From Burkholderia sp. TSV86 (lineage in GTDB: Bacteria > Pseudomonadota > Gammaproteobacteria > Burkholderiales > Burkholderiaceae), in the NCBI RefSeq assembly GCF_001522865.1, contig NZ_LOWB01000104.1, forward strand, positions 1 to 64,000: 64,000 bases of DNA, read 5' to 3'. A program made the translations under genes and the position numbers. Of this stretch, positions 1-8,842 are shown piece after piece (the first letter of the stretch is position 1; every line of letters begins with the position of its first letter). A model generated the notes under the pieces. That model saw only the letters and a program-made list of their open reading frames with translations. It was not told where the DNA came from and did not search any database.

Positions 1-99
1 TCGCCGCCGCTCGTCATCTCCAAGCCCGAAATCGACGAACTGGTCGAGAAGGCGAAGCGCGCGATCGATGCGACGGCAAGGCAGATGGGCATGGCGTGA
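1..99 (+). CDS. C-terminal tail of an aminotransferase-like protein (partial)
   Basis: The window opens inside a gene: frame 1 stays open for 32 codons and stops with TGA at 97-99. The tail reads PPLVISKPEIDELVEKA and then AIDATARQ. The pattern (a PPL.I motif followed by an amphipathic helix with IDE and EKA) is typical of the end of class III PLP-dependent aminotransferases, where this helix packs against the small domain. The catalytic lysine and cofactor site lie outside the window, so substrate and family member cannot be told. Codon use matches the GC-rich core, so this marks the left edge of core chromosome before the AT-rich patch. Confidence 0.55.
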   Translation, partial: SPPLVISKPEIDELVEKAKRAIDATARQMGMA

Positions 100-465
100 A
101 CTTGCCGGATTCGCGCTCGTTTGCCGGTGCGCGATGCATAGACGGGCCGCGGATGTTCGACCGGTATCCCGAGACGATCAGATTCAGGCCGAACATCCGG
201 AATAGGCGTATTGCCGATTCGATTGCTCGGGCGGCGCGACGCCGGTTTCGCGGGATTTAGATTAAATGGGTATTGATTCATAATTAACGTGAATGATGGG
301 ATTGAATTAATTTTTTATTTTTAAATAAAATTTCCGGTATGGGGAATTTCATGTTTTTATAGATGATCATCATCTAATTAAAATGTGATGCTGGAAAATT
401 GGTGGAGCGTTGCCTACTATATATCGGGAGCAGTATTGAGCGATCCATGATGACGGCGGCGTGGC
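100..465. other. AT-rich intergenic stretch
   Basis: No gene is recognised here. From about 255 to 400 the composition drops sharply to AT-rich, with runs of T and A around 306-330, in strong contrast to the surrounding GC-rich DNA. This could be a promoter region for the small gene at 466 or a scar of horizontal transfer near tRNA-Val. No promoter hexamers are convincing enough to call. Confidence 0.5.
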
Positions 466-825
466 ATGAAAAATTCAAACGAACGCAGATTTTCAATTGT
501 ATTCGCCTTTATCGTTTTTCTGGCGCCCGTGGCGAGTCTTGCGGGAGGCAAGCGCTGCCTGTCGTCCAATGCGCTCATCGAATTCAGGTGTGGTCGCGCG
601 ATCAATGGATTGGATGTTGTGGTTATTACCGGGCGCCGTGGCAACGCCATGTGCAATGTTGCGCTTGCCGTCGCGAACGCTACCCTTGGAATGGGTAACG
701 GGGCGGTGATCGTCAAAGGCAACAAATGGATATGCGCTGACGCTCAGCCAAAGGGATGGCCGGTTCCGTACAGACAGTGCATTAACTGGAATGCGCCTAG
801 TGAAATTGTGAGGATATATTCGTAA
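466..825 (+). CDS. Small secreted cysteine-containing protein, unknown function
   Basis: A 119-residue protein with a clear Sec-type signal peptide: basic start (KNSNERR), hydrophobic core SIVFAFIVFLAPVASLA, likely cleaved near residue 26. The mature part of about 93 residues has five cysteines (31, 42, 63, 90, 105), which fits a disulfide-stabilised periplasmic or secreted protein, with a hydrophobic stretch VVVIT near 51-55. I do not recognise the family. It lies directly after the AT-rich patch and its base composition is lower in GC than the core genes, which suggests recent acquisition. The ribosome site is weak (GGCGGCGTGGC before ATG), so the start and even expression are uncertain. 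A signal peptide in this frame only favours it over overlapping frames. Confidence 0.5.
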   Translation: MKNSNERRFSIVFAFIVFLAPVASLAGGKRCLSSNALIEFRCGRAINGLDVVVITGRRGNAMCNVALAVANATLGMGNGAVIVKGNKWICADAQPKGWPVPYRQCINWNAPSEIVRIYS

Positions 826-1323
826 CGTAGGCAATAAGCGAGACACTTGCATCCGGCATGCTTGCATTGGTGTGCCCGAATGGAATCGTTCCTGGGGGGG
901 CTTGAGTATTCAAATCGGGCGACGACGCTTAGCTTGGCTTCGATATGAACAGCATGCATGCGGGCGCGACACCGTTCGCGCGAATTTGAACCGGCGAGGC
1001 TGGGTTGGCAGTAAAAGCGGCTCGATGATTTTCCATTGTCTATCGTCGATGGCCGGTTCGCATATTTTTTCTGATTGTTTTACCAAACGTTCGCGTCATG
1101 GCCAGCTATAACGGGAACATTGCTGATTATGGAGAATTGGCCCGGCACTCGGACATCGGGCTTTGCTGCCGGAGTTTGGTTGGGTGCGGCATGTTTGCGC
1201 TCTCATAGAGCCCTTTGCGCTAATTCGATCTCCTATCCGGCGCGCTACCCATCTAATAGCGATGCCGCCCGTCATCGGCGGCCATGTGATATCGATCAAC
1301 CTGAAGACAGATAAAAGGTGTTC
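826..1323. other. Gap without a recognisable gene
   Basis: About 500 bases of intermediate GC between the two orphan genes. Short open frames exist on both strands but none has a recognisable domain, a good ribosome site or convincing codon bias. It may hold the promoter of the gene at 1324 or gene remnants. Confidence 0.45.
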
Positions 1324-1701
1324 ATGAATTCAATCGGTTCATCCAGCTTTTCCAATGACTATCAGATCCAATCGGATTGCAGCCTGTCTCCCGGCACTGC
1401 CGCGTCGTACAGTCAGGCGGCGCCGGGAACGGCATCGGATTTGACGGGGGCGTTGAAAGACTTAGTGGATAAGGCTCATTCAGACGCGCGGAGGGAGATT
1501 TATTTCGGCTTGCGCGAAAAGGCGGCTGACATGGTGCCGATCCTGCAAATCGAGACGCAGCGGGGAAGGTCGGGCCGAAGCGTTGCAATGGAGCGGGGTT
1601 TTTCAGCCGGTCTTGCGTCCGAATACATGAAGAGAGGCATGGCCTCGGTAAAGGGCCAGCGTTCCATCCAAAAGCATTACCAAAACTATTGGCAGCCGTG
1701 A
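1324..1701 (+). CDS. Orphan hypothetical protein, 125 aa
   Basis: No family recognised. The ATG at 1324 is preferred because AAAGGTG lies just upstream; a GTG at 1318 would add two residues. The N-terminal 40 residues are Ser/Gly/Ala-rich and unstructured-looking (SIGSSSFSND, SLSPGTAASYSQAAPGTAS). The rest is a charged, helical part (LKDLVDKAHSDARREIYFG) with a basic C-terminus. A flexible Ser-rich start is seen in many secreted effectors, but I see no decisive secretion motif and make no such claim. A stem-loop at 1801-1830 may end its transcript. Composition is lower in GC than core genes and there is no functional neighbour, so it belongs to the accessory islet beside tRNA-Val. Confidence 0.45.
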   Translation: MNSIGSSSFSNDYQIQSDCSLSPGTAASYSQAAPGTASDLTGALKDLVDKAHSDARREIYFGLREKAADMVPILQIETQRGRSGRSVAMERGFSAGLASEYMKRGMASVKGQRSIQKHYQNYWQP

Positions 1702-1800
1702 ACGCGGCGTGGCCGATGCGAATGTGATGCGCGGTGCGGACGTGGCACCACCGCAGATTAAAACTCAGGTTTGAGATTCGGCTGCATTCGGTTTGTTGAC

Positions 1801-1830
1801 GAACTCCACATCTCTGGAAATGTGGAGTTC
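1801..1830 (+). terminator. Perfect 10-bp stem-loop, possible terminator
   Basis: GAACTCCACA, a 10-nt loop, then TGTGGAGTTC, followed by CGTTTTG. It lies 100 bases after the orphan gene at 1324. The stem is perfect but the U-tract is short, so it could also be an operator or a scar. Confidence 0.45.
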
Positions 1831-1913
1831 CGTTTTGCAGGCGGCGGAGAGTAGATGCCGGCACCGATAGGGCGGACCATGATCGATCTCTTTTCGGGCA
1901 GCCCGATGGAAAG

Positions 1914-1942
1914 AAAAAAGCCCCGCGTGTGCGGGGCTTTTC
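1914..1942 (-). terminator. Bidirectional rho-independent terminator after tRNA-Val
   Basis: AAAAAAG then CCCCGC, a short GTGT loop, GCGGGG and CTTTTC. With A-rich and T-rich flanks it can work on both strands. On the minus strand it follows tRNA-Val, which ends at 1988. Confidence 0.8.
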
Positions 1943-1987
1943 AATTCAGCTTGCGATGCGCGCTACAGCTGCGCTTCAGGAATTCTT

Positions 1988-2062
1988 TGGTGGGCGGTAC
2001 TGGGATCGAACCAGTGACCCCTGCCGTGTGAAGGCAGTGCTCTACCGCTGAGCTAACCGCCC
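1988..2062 (-). tRNA. tRNA-Val (anticodon CAC)
   Basis: Read on the minus strand, the cloverleaf begins GGGCGGTTAGCTCAGCGGTA and ends with the T-arm GGTTCGATCCC, the acceptor strand and an encoded CCA (1988-1990). The anticodon stem CTGCC/GGCAG encloses the loop TTCACAC, so the anticodon is CAC, reading GUG valine codons. It is 75 nt including CCA. tRNA genes are common island insertion points, and an AT-rich islet with orphan genes lies directly downstream of it. Confidence 0.95.
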
Positions 2063-2297
2063 AAAGAGCCTTGAATTATGTCAGAGCTTTTGATGCTCGT
2101 AAAGCATTTTCTGCAAAAATTTTATGAGTTTGCGCGGTGGCGGTTCTCACAGGCCATTTCGTGGCCCAGCGCGATGATCGATCGGACTGCGATAGCGCCG
2201 CGCGGTGTCGTGCGTCGGCGGGACGGGCGCCGGCCAGCATTACGATCGCGCCGACGCGGTGTGCGTGCAAGCCGCGCACGCTTCGGTCCGACAAGAC

Positions 2298-2335
2298 AAA
2301 ACGGCGCGACCGACCATGCGCGGCGCCGCTTTTTT
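2298..2335 (-). terminator. Bidirectional terminator after yggX
   Basis: AAAACGGCGC and GCGCCGCTTTTTT form a hairpin with a U-tract on either strand. It lies 39 bases downstream of the yggX stop on the minus strand and is the likely end of the argA-yggX transcript. The rest of 2063-2373 shows nothing else. Confidence 0.6.
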
Positions 2336-2373
2336 GCGCACCTGCCGCGCACCCGGCGGGCAGGCGCGCGGTG

Positions 2374-2649
2374 TCAATCTTGCGTCGGCGGCACATACCC
2401 CGACGCCTGATCCGCACCTTCGCCGAAGAAATACTTCTCGGTCTGCTTCATCAGATATTGGCGCGCACGCGGATCAGCCATGTTCAGGCGGTTTTCGTTG
2501 ATGAGCATGGTCTGTTGCTTGAGCCAGCCTTGCCATGCCTCCTTCGACACGCTTTCGTAAAGACGCTTGCCGAGTTCGCCGGGCAGCGGTGGAAAATCGA
2601 GCCCCTCGGCTTCCTTGCCAAGCTTCGCGCAATGAATCATACGGGCCAT
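2374..2649 (-). CDS. yggX: Probable Fe(2+)-trafficking / oxidative damage protection protein
   Basis: A 91-residue cytosolic protein of the YggX family, which helps protect labile iron-sulfur clusters and handle intracellular iron. It has the family N-terminus [20 protein letters not shown] with the conserved cysteine at position 6, and the C-terminal FFGEG segment. The start at 2649 is chosen over an ATG nine bases upstream because AGGAG lies at good spacing for it and directly abuts the earlier ATG. It lies 46 bases downstream of argA on the same strand, so the two are probably co-transcribed. A terminator follows at about 2300. Confidence 0.93.
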   Translation of the reverse strand: MARMIHCAKLGKEAEGLDFPPLPGELGKRLYESVSKEAWQGWLKQQTMLINENRLNMADPRARQYLMKQTEKYFFGEGADQASGYVPPTQD

Positions 2650-2695
2650 CGTGTACATCTCCTGTCAATCGATATCGGGGGGAAGGGCATGCCGC

Positions 2696-4072
2696 TCAAA
2701 GCTGCTTCATCAGTACGAGCGATTTGCGTTGCCAGTTATAGAGTTTGCGGCGATCCTCGGGGAGATCGTCGACGGTTGCCTTGACGAAGCCGCGCTTGAG
2801 AAACCAGTGCTCGGTGCGCGTCGTCAGCACGAAGATGCGCGTCAAACCGCGCGCGCGGGCGCGCTGCTCGATGCGCTTCAGGAGCCGCTCGCCGTCGCCC
2901 GAGCCTTGCGCTTCCGGCGCGACGGTCAGGCACGCCATCTCGCCGATTTTCTCGCTCGGATACGGATAGAGCGCCGCGCAGCCGAACAGCACGCCGTCGT
3001 GCTCGATCACCGAGAAATGATCGATATCGCGCTCGATCTGGTGGCGGCCGCGCCGCACCAGCGTGCCGTCTGCCTCGAGCGGCTCGATCAGCGCGAGGAT
3101 GCCGCCGACGTCGTCTGGTGTCGCCTCGCGCAGGCTTTCGAGATTCTCGTAGGAGATCATCGTGCCGACGCCGTCGTGCAGGAACAGCTCGAGCAGCACG
3201 CTGCCGTCGAGCGACTGCGGAATCAGGTGCGCACGCGCGACGCCGCCTCGGCATGCGCGGATCGCGTGCTTCAGGTAGAACGCGTCGTCGCCTTGCAGGT
3301 CGCCCGAATCGAGCAGCTCGGCGGCGGCGTCGAGCGACATTTCGCGCACGAGCTCGCCCGCGTCATCGACGATGCCGGGCGAATCGGTCAGGAAGATGAT
3401 TTTGTCGGCGCGCAGCGCGATCGCGGCGGCCGATGCGACATCCTCCATCGACAAGTTGAATGCTTCGCCCGTCGGCGAGAAACCGAGCGGCGACAGCAGC
3501 ACGAGCTTGCGGCTCGCGAGCGAGTGGCGAATCGATTCGGCGTCGATTTTGCGCACGACACCGGTATGCGCGAAATCGACGCCGTCGAGCACGCCCACCG
3601 GCCGCGCGGTGACGAAGTTGCCCGACACGACGCTGATGTGCGCGTGCGCCATTGGCGTGTTCGGCAAACCCTGGCTGATCGCCGCTTCAATATCGAGCCG
3701 CACTTCGCCTGCGGCTTCCTTCGCCGATTCGAGCGCGCGCGCGTCGGTGATCCGCAGCCCGTGCGAGAAAGACGATTCGACGCCGTGCAGGCTGAGCTGC
3801 TCCTCGACTTGCGGACGCGACCCATGCACGAGCACGATTTGAATGCCCATCGCCTGCAGTAGCGCGATGTCGGATACGAGCGCGCTCAGCAATCCGCGAT
3901 GCACGACCTCGCCGCCGAAGCCGACGACAAACGTACTGTTCCGGAACTTATGGATGTACGGCGCGACCGAGCGCATCCAGTCGACGAACTGCGCGTGATG
4001 CGCGGCTTCGTCGGCGGAATATGGGGGCGCGGCGTCCGGCTGGGCGGCGGGAAGGTCGGATTGGGAATTCAT
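2696..4072 (-). CDS. argA: N-acetylglutamate synthase (amino-acid N-acetyltransferase)
   Basis: A 458-residue enzyme making N-acetylglutamate from acetyl-CoA and glutamate, the first step of arginine synthesis. It has the classical two-domain layout. The amino-acid-kinase fold spans residues about 35-300 (FVVGFGGEVV, IVLVHGSRPQVEEQL, and the FLTDSPGIVDD segment); in this family it is the arginine-sensing part. A GNAT acetyltransferase domain spans about 310-450 (EKIGEMACLTVAPEAQGSG). Length agrees with classical ArgA. It is divergent from hrpA with only 23 bp between the start codons, and that gap holds a near-palindromic ATTATAAT. The -10 on its strand ends only 7 bases before the ATG, so the mRNA may have almost no leader. 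Confidence 0.95.
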   Translation of the reverse strand: MNSQSDLPAAQPDAAPPYSADEAAHHAQFVDWMRSVAPYIHKFRNSTFVVGFGGEVVHRGLLSALVSDIALLQAMGIQIVLVHGSRPQVEEQLSLHGVESSFSHGLRITDARALESAKEAAGEVRLDIEAAISQGLPNTPMAHAHISVVSGNFVTARPVGVLDGVDFAHTGVVRKIDAESIRHSLASRKLVLLSPLGFSPTGEAFNLSMEDVASAAAIALRADKIIFLTDSPGIVDDAGELVREMSLDAAAELLDSGDLQGDDAFYLKHAIRACRGGVARAHLIPQSLDGSVLLELFLHDGVGTMISYENLESLREATPDDVGGILALIEPLEADGTLVRRGRHQIERDIDHFSVIEHDGVLFGCAALYPYPSEKIGEMACLTVAPEAQGSGDGERLLKRIEQRARARGLTRIFVLTTRTEHWFLKRGFVKATVDDLPEDRRKLYNWQRKSLVLMKQL

Positions 4073-4079
4073 GGCCGGG

Positions 4080-4087
4080 ATTATAAT
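4080..4087. promoter_or_regulatory. Overlapping divergent -10 elements between argA and hrpA
   Basis: ATTATAAT contains TATAAT on the plus strand (4082-4087) and on the minus strand (4085-4080). It sits in the 23-bp gap between the argA and hrpA start codons. No strong -35 hexamer is visible on either side. Initiation about 7 bases downstream would give nearly leaderless mRNAs for both genes. This is inferred from sequence only. Confidence 0.5.
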
Positions 4088-4095
4088 GCGCCCCC

Positions 4096-7000
4096 ATGTC
4101 GAATGTACCTAAAAGTCCCGTGCGAAATCGTGCCGACACGCCGCACGGGCCGCGGCCTGAAAACGATGCCCGCGCGCCGCATGCGCAACAGCAGGCGGCG
4201 CGCCCGGCGCAGGCCGGCGTATCGCGCGGCGAAGCTCCACCCGCTGCCGCCTCTCACGGCGGCGCACCGCAAGCAGGGGCGCGTAGCCACGGCGCATCGC
4301 ACGCTGCGGCTCCCGGCCGTGGCGCGCCGCAAGCCGCCACGTCGCGCGATAGCGCATCGTCATCCGCCGCGCCGCCAGCCGGCGCGGCGCACGGCGAAGC
4401 GGCCGGCCGCGCGCCGCGCGCCCGCGCCGAGCGCAGGCCGGTTGCGCCGAATCCCGTTCCGCCGATCACGTTTGCCGAAAGCCTGCCCGTGTCGGGCAAG
4501 CGCGACGAGATTGCGCGCGCGATCGCCGCGCACCAGGTCGTGATCGTTTGCGGCGAAACCGGCTCGGGCAAGACCACGCAGCTTCCGAAGATCTGCCTGT
4601 CGCTCGGGCGTGGGCTGGGCGCGGGCGGCACGGGCCTGATCGGCCACACGCAGCCGCGGCGGCTCGCGGCGTCGTCCACCGGCCGGCGGATCGCCGACGA
4701 GCTTGGCACGCCGTTCGGCGAGGTGGTCGGCTACAAGGTGCGCTTCACCGACAACCTCGCGCCGGGCGCGTCGGTCAAGCTGATGACGGACGGCATCCTG
4801 CTCGCCGAGACGCAGACCGATCCGCTGCTCAAAGCGTATGACACGCTGATCATCGACGAGGCGCATGAGCGCAGCCTGAACATCGATTTCCTGCTCGGCT
4901 ATCTGAAACAGATCCTGCCGAGGCGGCCGGATCTGAAGCTGATCGTCACGTCGGCGACGATCGACGCGGAGCGCTTCGCGCGCCATTTCGGCCGCGACGG
5001 CGCGAACGCGCCGGTGATCGAGGTGAGCGGGCGCCTGTATCCGGTCGAGATCCGCTACCGGCCGATCGCCGAGGACCGGCCGGCCGCGGCGCGGCACGCG
5101 CAAGGCGCGCCGGGCGCCTCGGCAGCCGGCGCGGCGAGCGCAACAGGCGCGGCCGGCGGCGGCCGCGACCGCGCGAAAAACGCGCGCGGTGCCGAGCGCG
5201 ACCTGATGGACGGCATCGTCGACGCGGTCGACGAGCTGTGCCGCGAAGGCCCGGGCGACGTGCTCGTGTTCCTGCCTGGCGAGCGCGAGATCCGCGACGC
5301 GGCCGAGGCGCTGCGCAAGCACCATCCGCCGCACACTGAGATTCTGCCGCTTTTCGCGCGGCTGTCCGCGGCCGAGCAGGAGCGCGTGTTCAAGCCGTCG
5401 AACGCGCGCCGGATCGTGCTGGCGACGAACGTCGCCGAGACGTCGCTGACGGTGCCGGGGATTCGCTATGTCGTCGATGCGGGCCTCGCGCGCGTGAAGC
5501 GCTATTCGTACCGCAACAAGGTCGAGCAGTTGCAGGTCGAGGCGATCTCGCAGGCGGCCGCGAACCAGCGCGCGGGCCGCTGCGGCCGCGTCGCGGACGG
5601 CATCTGCATCCGTCTGTATGAAGAAAGCGATTATCAGGCGCGGCCGCGCTTCACCGATCCGGAGATCCTGCGCTCTTCGCTCGCGGCGGTGATTCTGCGG
5701 ATGAAGTCGCTGCATCTGTCGGAGATCGAATCGTTTCCGTTTCTCGAGCCGCCGCCCGGCCGCGCGATTGCCGACGGCTATCAGCTGCTCAACGAGCTGG
5801 GCGCAGTCGACGACGACAACGCGCTGACGCCGCTCGGCCGCGAACTGGCGCGGCTGCCGCTTGATCCGCGCGTCGGCCGAATGATTCTCGCCGCGCGCGA
5901 CCAGCACGCGCTGCGCGAGGTGCTTGTGATCGCGAGCGCGCTGTCGGTGCAGGATCCGCGCGACCGGCCGATCGACGCGCAGGAGCAGGCCGACCAGGCG
6001 CACCGGCGCTTTGCCGACGAGCGCTCCGAGTTCCTGCAGTGGCTGAAGATCTGGACGTGGTTCGACGACGCGCTCGCGCACAAGAAATCGAACCGTCAAC
6101 TCGCCGACGCGTGCCGTGCGAATTTCTTGTCGCATCTGCGGCTGCGCGAGTGGCGCGACGTCCATTCGCAATTGCTTACCGTCGTGCGCGAGCACGGCTG
6201 GCGGCTGAACGAAGCCGACGCGACGTTCGAGCAGATCCACCTCGCGCTCCTGACGGGCCTGCTCGGCAATCTCGGCTTGAAAGCCGACGACGAGCCGCAT
6301 TACCTCGGCGCGCGCGGGATCAAGTTTCATTTGTGGCCGGGCTCCGCGCTCGTGAAGAAGGCGGGGCGCTGGGTGATGGCGGCCGAGCTGGTCGAGACGA
6401 GCCGGTTGTACGCACGCTGCATCGCGAAAATCGAGCCCGAATGGATCGAGAAGGTCGGTGCGCATCTATTGAGAAAGTCGCTGTCGGAGCCGCATTGGGA
6501 GAAGCGGCCTGCGCAGGTGAGCGCGTTCGAGCGCGCGACGCTGTACGGGCTGCCGGTCTACCATCGGCGGCGTGTCGCGTTCGGCCGCCAGGACCCGGCG
6601 CGCGCGCGGGAGTTGTTCATTCGCGGCGCGCTCGTCGACGGCGAGTTCGACACGAAACTTGCGTTTTTCGCGCACAACCGCAAGCTGCTGGCCGACATCG
6701 AGCAACTCGAGCACAAGTCGCGCCGGCAGGACGTGCTCGTCGACGACGAGCTGATCTACGCGTTCTACGATCAGACGATTCCGGCAGGCATTCATACGGG
6801 CGCGGCGTTCGAGCGCTGGTATCGCGACGAGGTGAAAAAGAGCGGTCAGCTGGAAGACAAACTGCGCCTGTTATATCTGTCGCGCGATGATCTGATGCGC
6901 CACGAGGCGGCGGGCGTCACGACCGACCTGTTCCCTAAGAGGGCGACGATGGCGGGCGTCGAGATGACGCTTTCGTACCATTTCGAGCCCGGCGCGCCGC

Positions 7001-8490
7001 GCGACGGCGTGACGCTCGCGGTGCCGCTGTTCGCGCTGAACCAGATTGATGCGCGGCGCGTCGAGTGGCTCGTGCCGGGGATGTTGAAGGAGAAGGTGCA
7101 ACTGCTGCTCAAGTCGCTGCCGCAGAAGCTGCGCCGGCACTGCGTGCCGCTGCCCGAATATGCGGCGGGCTTCGTCGAGCGGCACGGCGCGGCGCGTTTC
7201 GGCACGGCCGGTCCAGGCACGGCCGCTGCGCCCGTGGGCGGCCTCGTTGATGCGCTGATCGCCGATATCCGCGAGCAAACGCAGATCGCGGCCAAGACCT
7301 CCGATTTCAAGCTCGAGACGCTGCCCGCGCATCTGTTCATGAATTTCAAGGTGGTCGACGAGCACGGCCGACAACTCGCGATGGGCCGCAATCTCGCGCA
7401 GCTGCGCGCGGAACTCGGCGCGCAGGCGCAACAGCATTTTCAGAAGATCGCCGCGGCCTCGACGCTCGCGCCGGTCGGCGGCGCGCAAGGCCAGGCGGCG
7501 CCGGGCGCAACGGCAGCGGGCGGCGACGGCGCGGCGCACGGTACGGGCGCAGCAGGCAAGGGCGCGGCAGGCAGCGGTGCGCGCGGCGCGGTTGTGTCGT
7601 CGGGCGGTGCGGCCGGGGCCGACGCCGGCGCGACCGCGCTCTACGAAAACCTGACGACTTGGAATTTCGGCAAGCTGCCGGAATTGCTCGAAATCCGCCG
7701 GCGGGGCGAGACGCTGTTCGGCTATCCGGCGCTCGTCGACCGGGGCGCGCATTGCGATGTCGAGGTATTCGACTCCCCGGACGAGGCGGCGCGGATTCAT
7801 CGCGCGGGGTTGCGGCGGCTGTTTGCGCTCCAATTGAAGGAGCCGATCAAATATCTGGAAAAAAACCTGCCCGGCCTGCGCGAAATGGCGATGCAGTTCA
7901 TGGCGCTCGGCACGCAGGACGAACTGCGTGACCAGTTGATCGCGCTCGCGCTCGATCGTGCGTGCCTGCAGGAGCCGCTGCCGGACGATGACGCGAGCTT
8001 CCACGCGCGCCGCGACGAGGGCCGGGGCCGCTTGAGCCTGCTCGCGCAGGAGATCGCGCGGCTCGTCGGACAGATCCTCGCCGAGTACGCGGGGCTCGTG
8101 AAGAAACTCGCGCAGGCCAAGCCGTTCGCGGCGGCCTATGCGGACATGCAAGGGCAGCTCGCCGCGCTGGTCGGCAAGCGTTTTGCCGTCGATACGCCCT
8201 ATGCGCAGCTCGCGCATTTTCCGCGCTATCTGAAGGGCATCGCGTTGCGGATCGACAAGCTGAAAGCCGATCCCGCGCGCGACGCGCGCCAGCTCGCCGA
8301 ACTCGCGCCGCTCGCCCAGCATTACCAGCGCGCGCTTGCGCAGCGCGGCGGCGTCGCCGACGCGCGGCTCGCCGAGTTCCGCTGGCTACTCGAGGAACTG
8401 CGCATTTCGCTGTTCGCACAGGAATTGCGCACGCCGATGCCGGTGTCGGTCAAGCGCCTCCACAAGGTGTGGGAGTCGATGCAGCGCTAG
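4096..8490 (+). CDS. hrpA: ATP-dependent RNA helicase HrpA (DEAH-box)
   Basis: A 1464-residue DEAH-box helicase of the HrpA family, which in enterobacteria resolves stalled ribosomes. Residues 1-115 are a low-complexity Ala/Arg/Pro-rich extension. The helicase core follows: Walker A GETGSGKT at 153-160, DEAH at 254-257, TSATID, and the motif V-VI region TNVAETSLTVPG and QRAGRCGR. After it come the HA2/OB region and the long HrpA C-terminal domain. Two further Ala/Gly-rich inserts occur, at about residues 330-370 and 1130-1180, and look like flexible linkers. The start has no Shine-Dalgarno, consistent with a near-leaderless message from the shared argA/hrpA promoter. No gene directly follows, so it is probably monocistronic. 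Confidence 0.95.
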   Translation: MSNVPKSPVRNRADTPHGPRPENDARAPHAQQQAARPAQAGVSRGEAPPAAASHGGAPQAGARSHGASHAAAPGRGAPQAATSRDSASSSAAPPAGAAHGEAAGRAPRARAERRPVAPNPVPPITFAESLPVSGKRDEIARAIAAHQVVIVCGETGSGKTTQLPKICLSLGRGLGAGGTGLIGHTQPRRLAASSTGRRIADELGTPFGEVVGYKVRFTDNLAPGASVKLMTDGILLAETQTDPLLKAYDTLIIDEAHERSLNIDFLLGYLKQILPRRPDLKLIVTSATIDAERFARHFGRDGANAPVIEVSGRLYPVEIRYRPIAEDRPAAARHAQGAPGASAAGAASATGAAGGGRDRAKNARGAERDLMDGIVDAVDELCREGPGDVLVFLPGEREIRDAAEALRKHHPPHTEILPLFARLSAAEQERVFKPSNARRIVLATNVAETSLTVPGIRYVVDAGLARVKRYSYRNKVEQLQVEAISQAAANQRAGRCGRVADGICIRLYEESDYQARPRFTDPEILRSSLAAVILRMKSLHLSEIESFPFLEPPPGRAIADGYQLLNELGAVDDDNALTPLGRELARLPLDPRVGRMILAARDQHALREVLVIASALSVQDPRDRPIDAQEQADQAHRRFADERSEFLQWLKIWTWFDDALAHKKSNRQLADACRANFLSHLRLREWRDVHSQLLTVVREHGWRLNEADATFEQIHLALLTGLLGNLGLKADDEPHYLGARGIKFHLWPGSALVKKAGRWVMAAELVETSRLYARCIAKIEPEWIEKVGAHLLRKSLSEPHWEKRPAQVSAFERATLYGLPVYHRRRVAFGRQDPARARELFIRGALVDGEFDTKLAFFAHNRKLLADIEQLEHKSRRQDVLVDDELIYAFYDQTIPAGIHTGAAFERWYRDEVKKSGQLEDKLRLLYLSRDDLMRHEAAGVTTDLFPKRATMAGVEMTLSYHFEPGAPRDGVTLAVPLFALNQIDARRVEWLVPGMLKEKVQLLLKSLPQKLRRHCVPLPEYAAGFVERHGAARFGTAGPGTAAAPVGGLVDALIADIREQTQIAAKTSDFKLETLPAHLFMNFKVVDEHGRQLAMGRNLAQLRAELGAQAQQHFQKIAAASTLAPVGGAQGQAAPGATAAGGDGAAHGTGAAGKGAAGSGARGAVVSSGGAAGADAGATALYENLTTWNFGKLPELLEIRRRGETLFGYPALVDRGAHCDVEVFDSPDEAARIHRAGLRRLFALQLKEPIKYLEKNLPGLREMAMQFMALGTQDELRDQLIALALDRACLQEPLPDDDASFHARRDEGRGRLSLLAQEIARLVGQILAEYAGLVKKLAQAKPFAAAYADMQGQLAALVGKRFAVDTPYAQLAHFPRYLKGIALRIDKLKADPARDARQLAELAPLAQHYQRALAQRGGVADARLAEFRWLLEELRISLFAQELRTPMPVSVKRLHKVWESMQR

Positions 8491-8693
8491 CGCGCATCGC
8501 TTTGCGCTTTGCCGCATGGCATTCGCCGCCGCCCGGTTTCGCCCGGGCCGCGGGCGGGTTGGGCAGGCGGACAAGCTGGCACGCGGCCTTCCGAGGCGGC
8601 GGCGCGTGGCGGCAGAGCGCACCGGCGAGTTTTTCGCGATCATGAAGCCCATTGCCGCGCGAAGCCGCCGCCTCGGTATCCTCGCGCGAGCGG

Positions 8694-8728
8694 GCAACAG
8701 GCAGCAGGCAGCAGGCAGCAGGCAGCAG
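8694..8728. repeat. Heptamer tandem repeat (GCAGCAG)
   Basis: One imperfect copy (GCAACAG, 8694-8700) and four perfect GCAGCAG copies (8701-8728), a likely VNTR. It lies in the 352-base gap between hrpA and the YncE-like gene, outside any recognised gene. Apart from the repeat and a TACAAT at 8810-8815 that could be the -10 of the next gene, I see nothing in 8491-8842. Confidence 0.85.
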
Positions 8729-8842
8729 GCGGGGCGACTGCCGCCCACGGCTGCGTTCGCTGGACCCCGGAAGGGCGTGCAGGTCAACCGTCGGCCTGCC
8801 CAAACGTTCTACAATGACGGCTGTCCCACGACGTGAGTCTTC

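Noticed and set aside
4360-8322. Long antisense frames inside hrpA
   Set aside because: Same reason: mirror images of a GC-rich gene, with Arg/Ala/Gln-rich sequence and no family resemblance.
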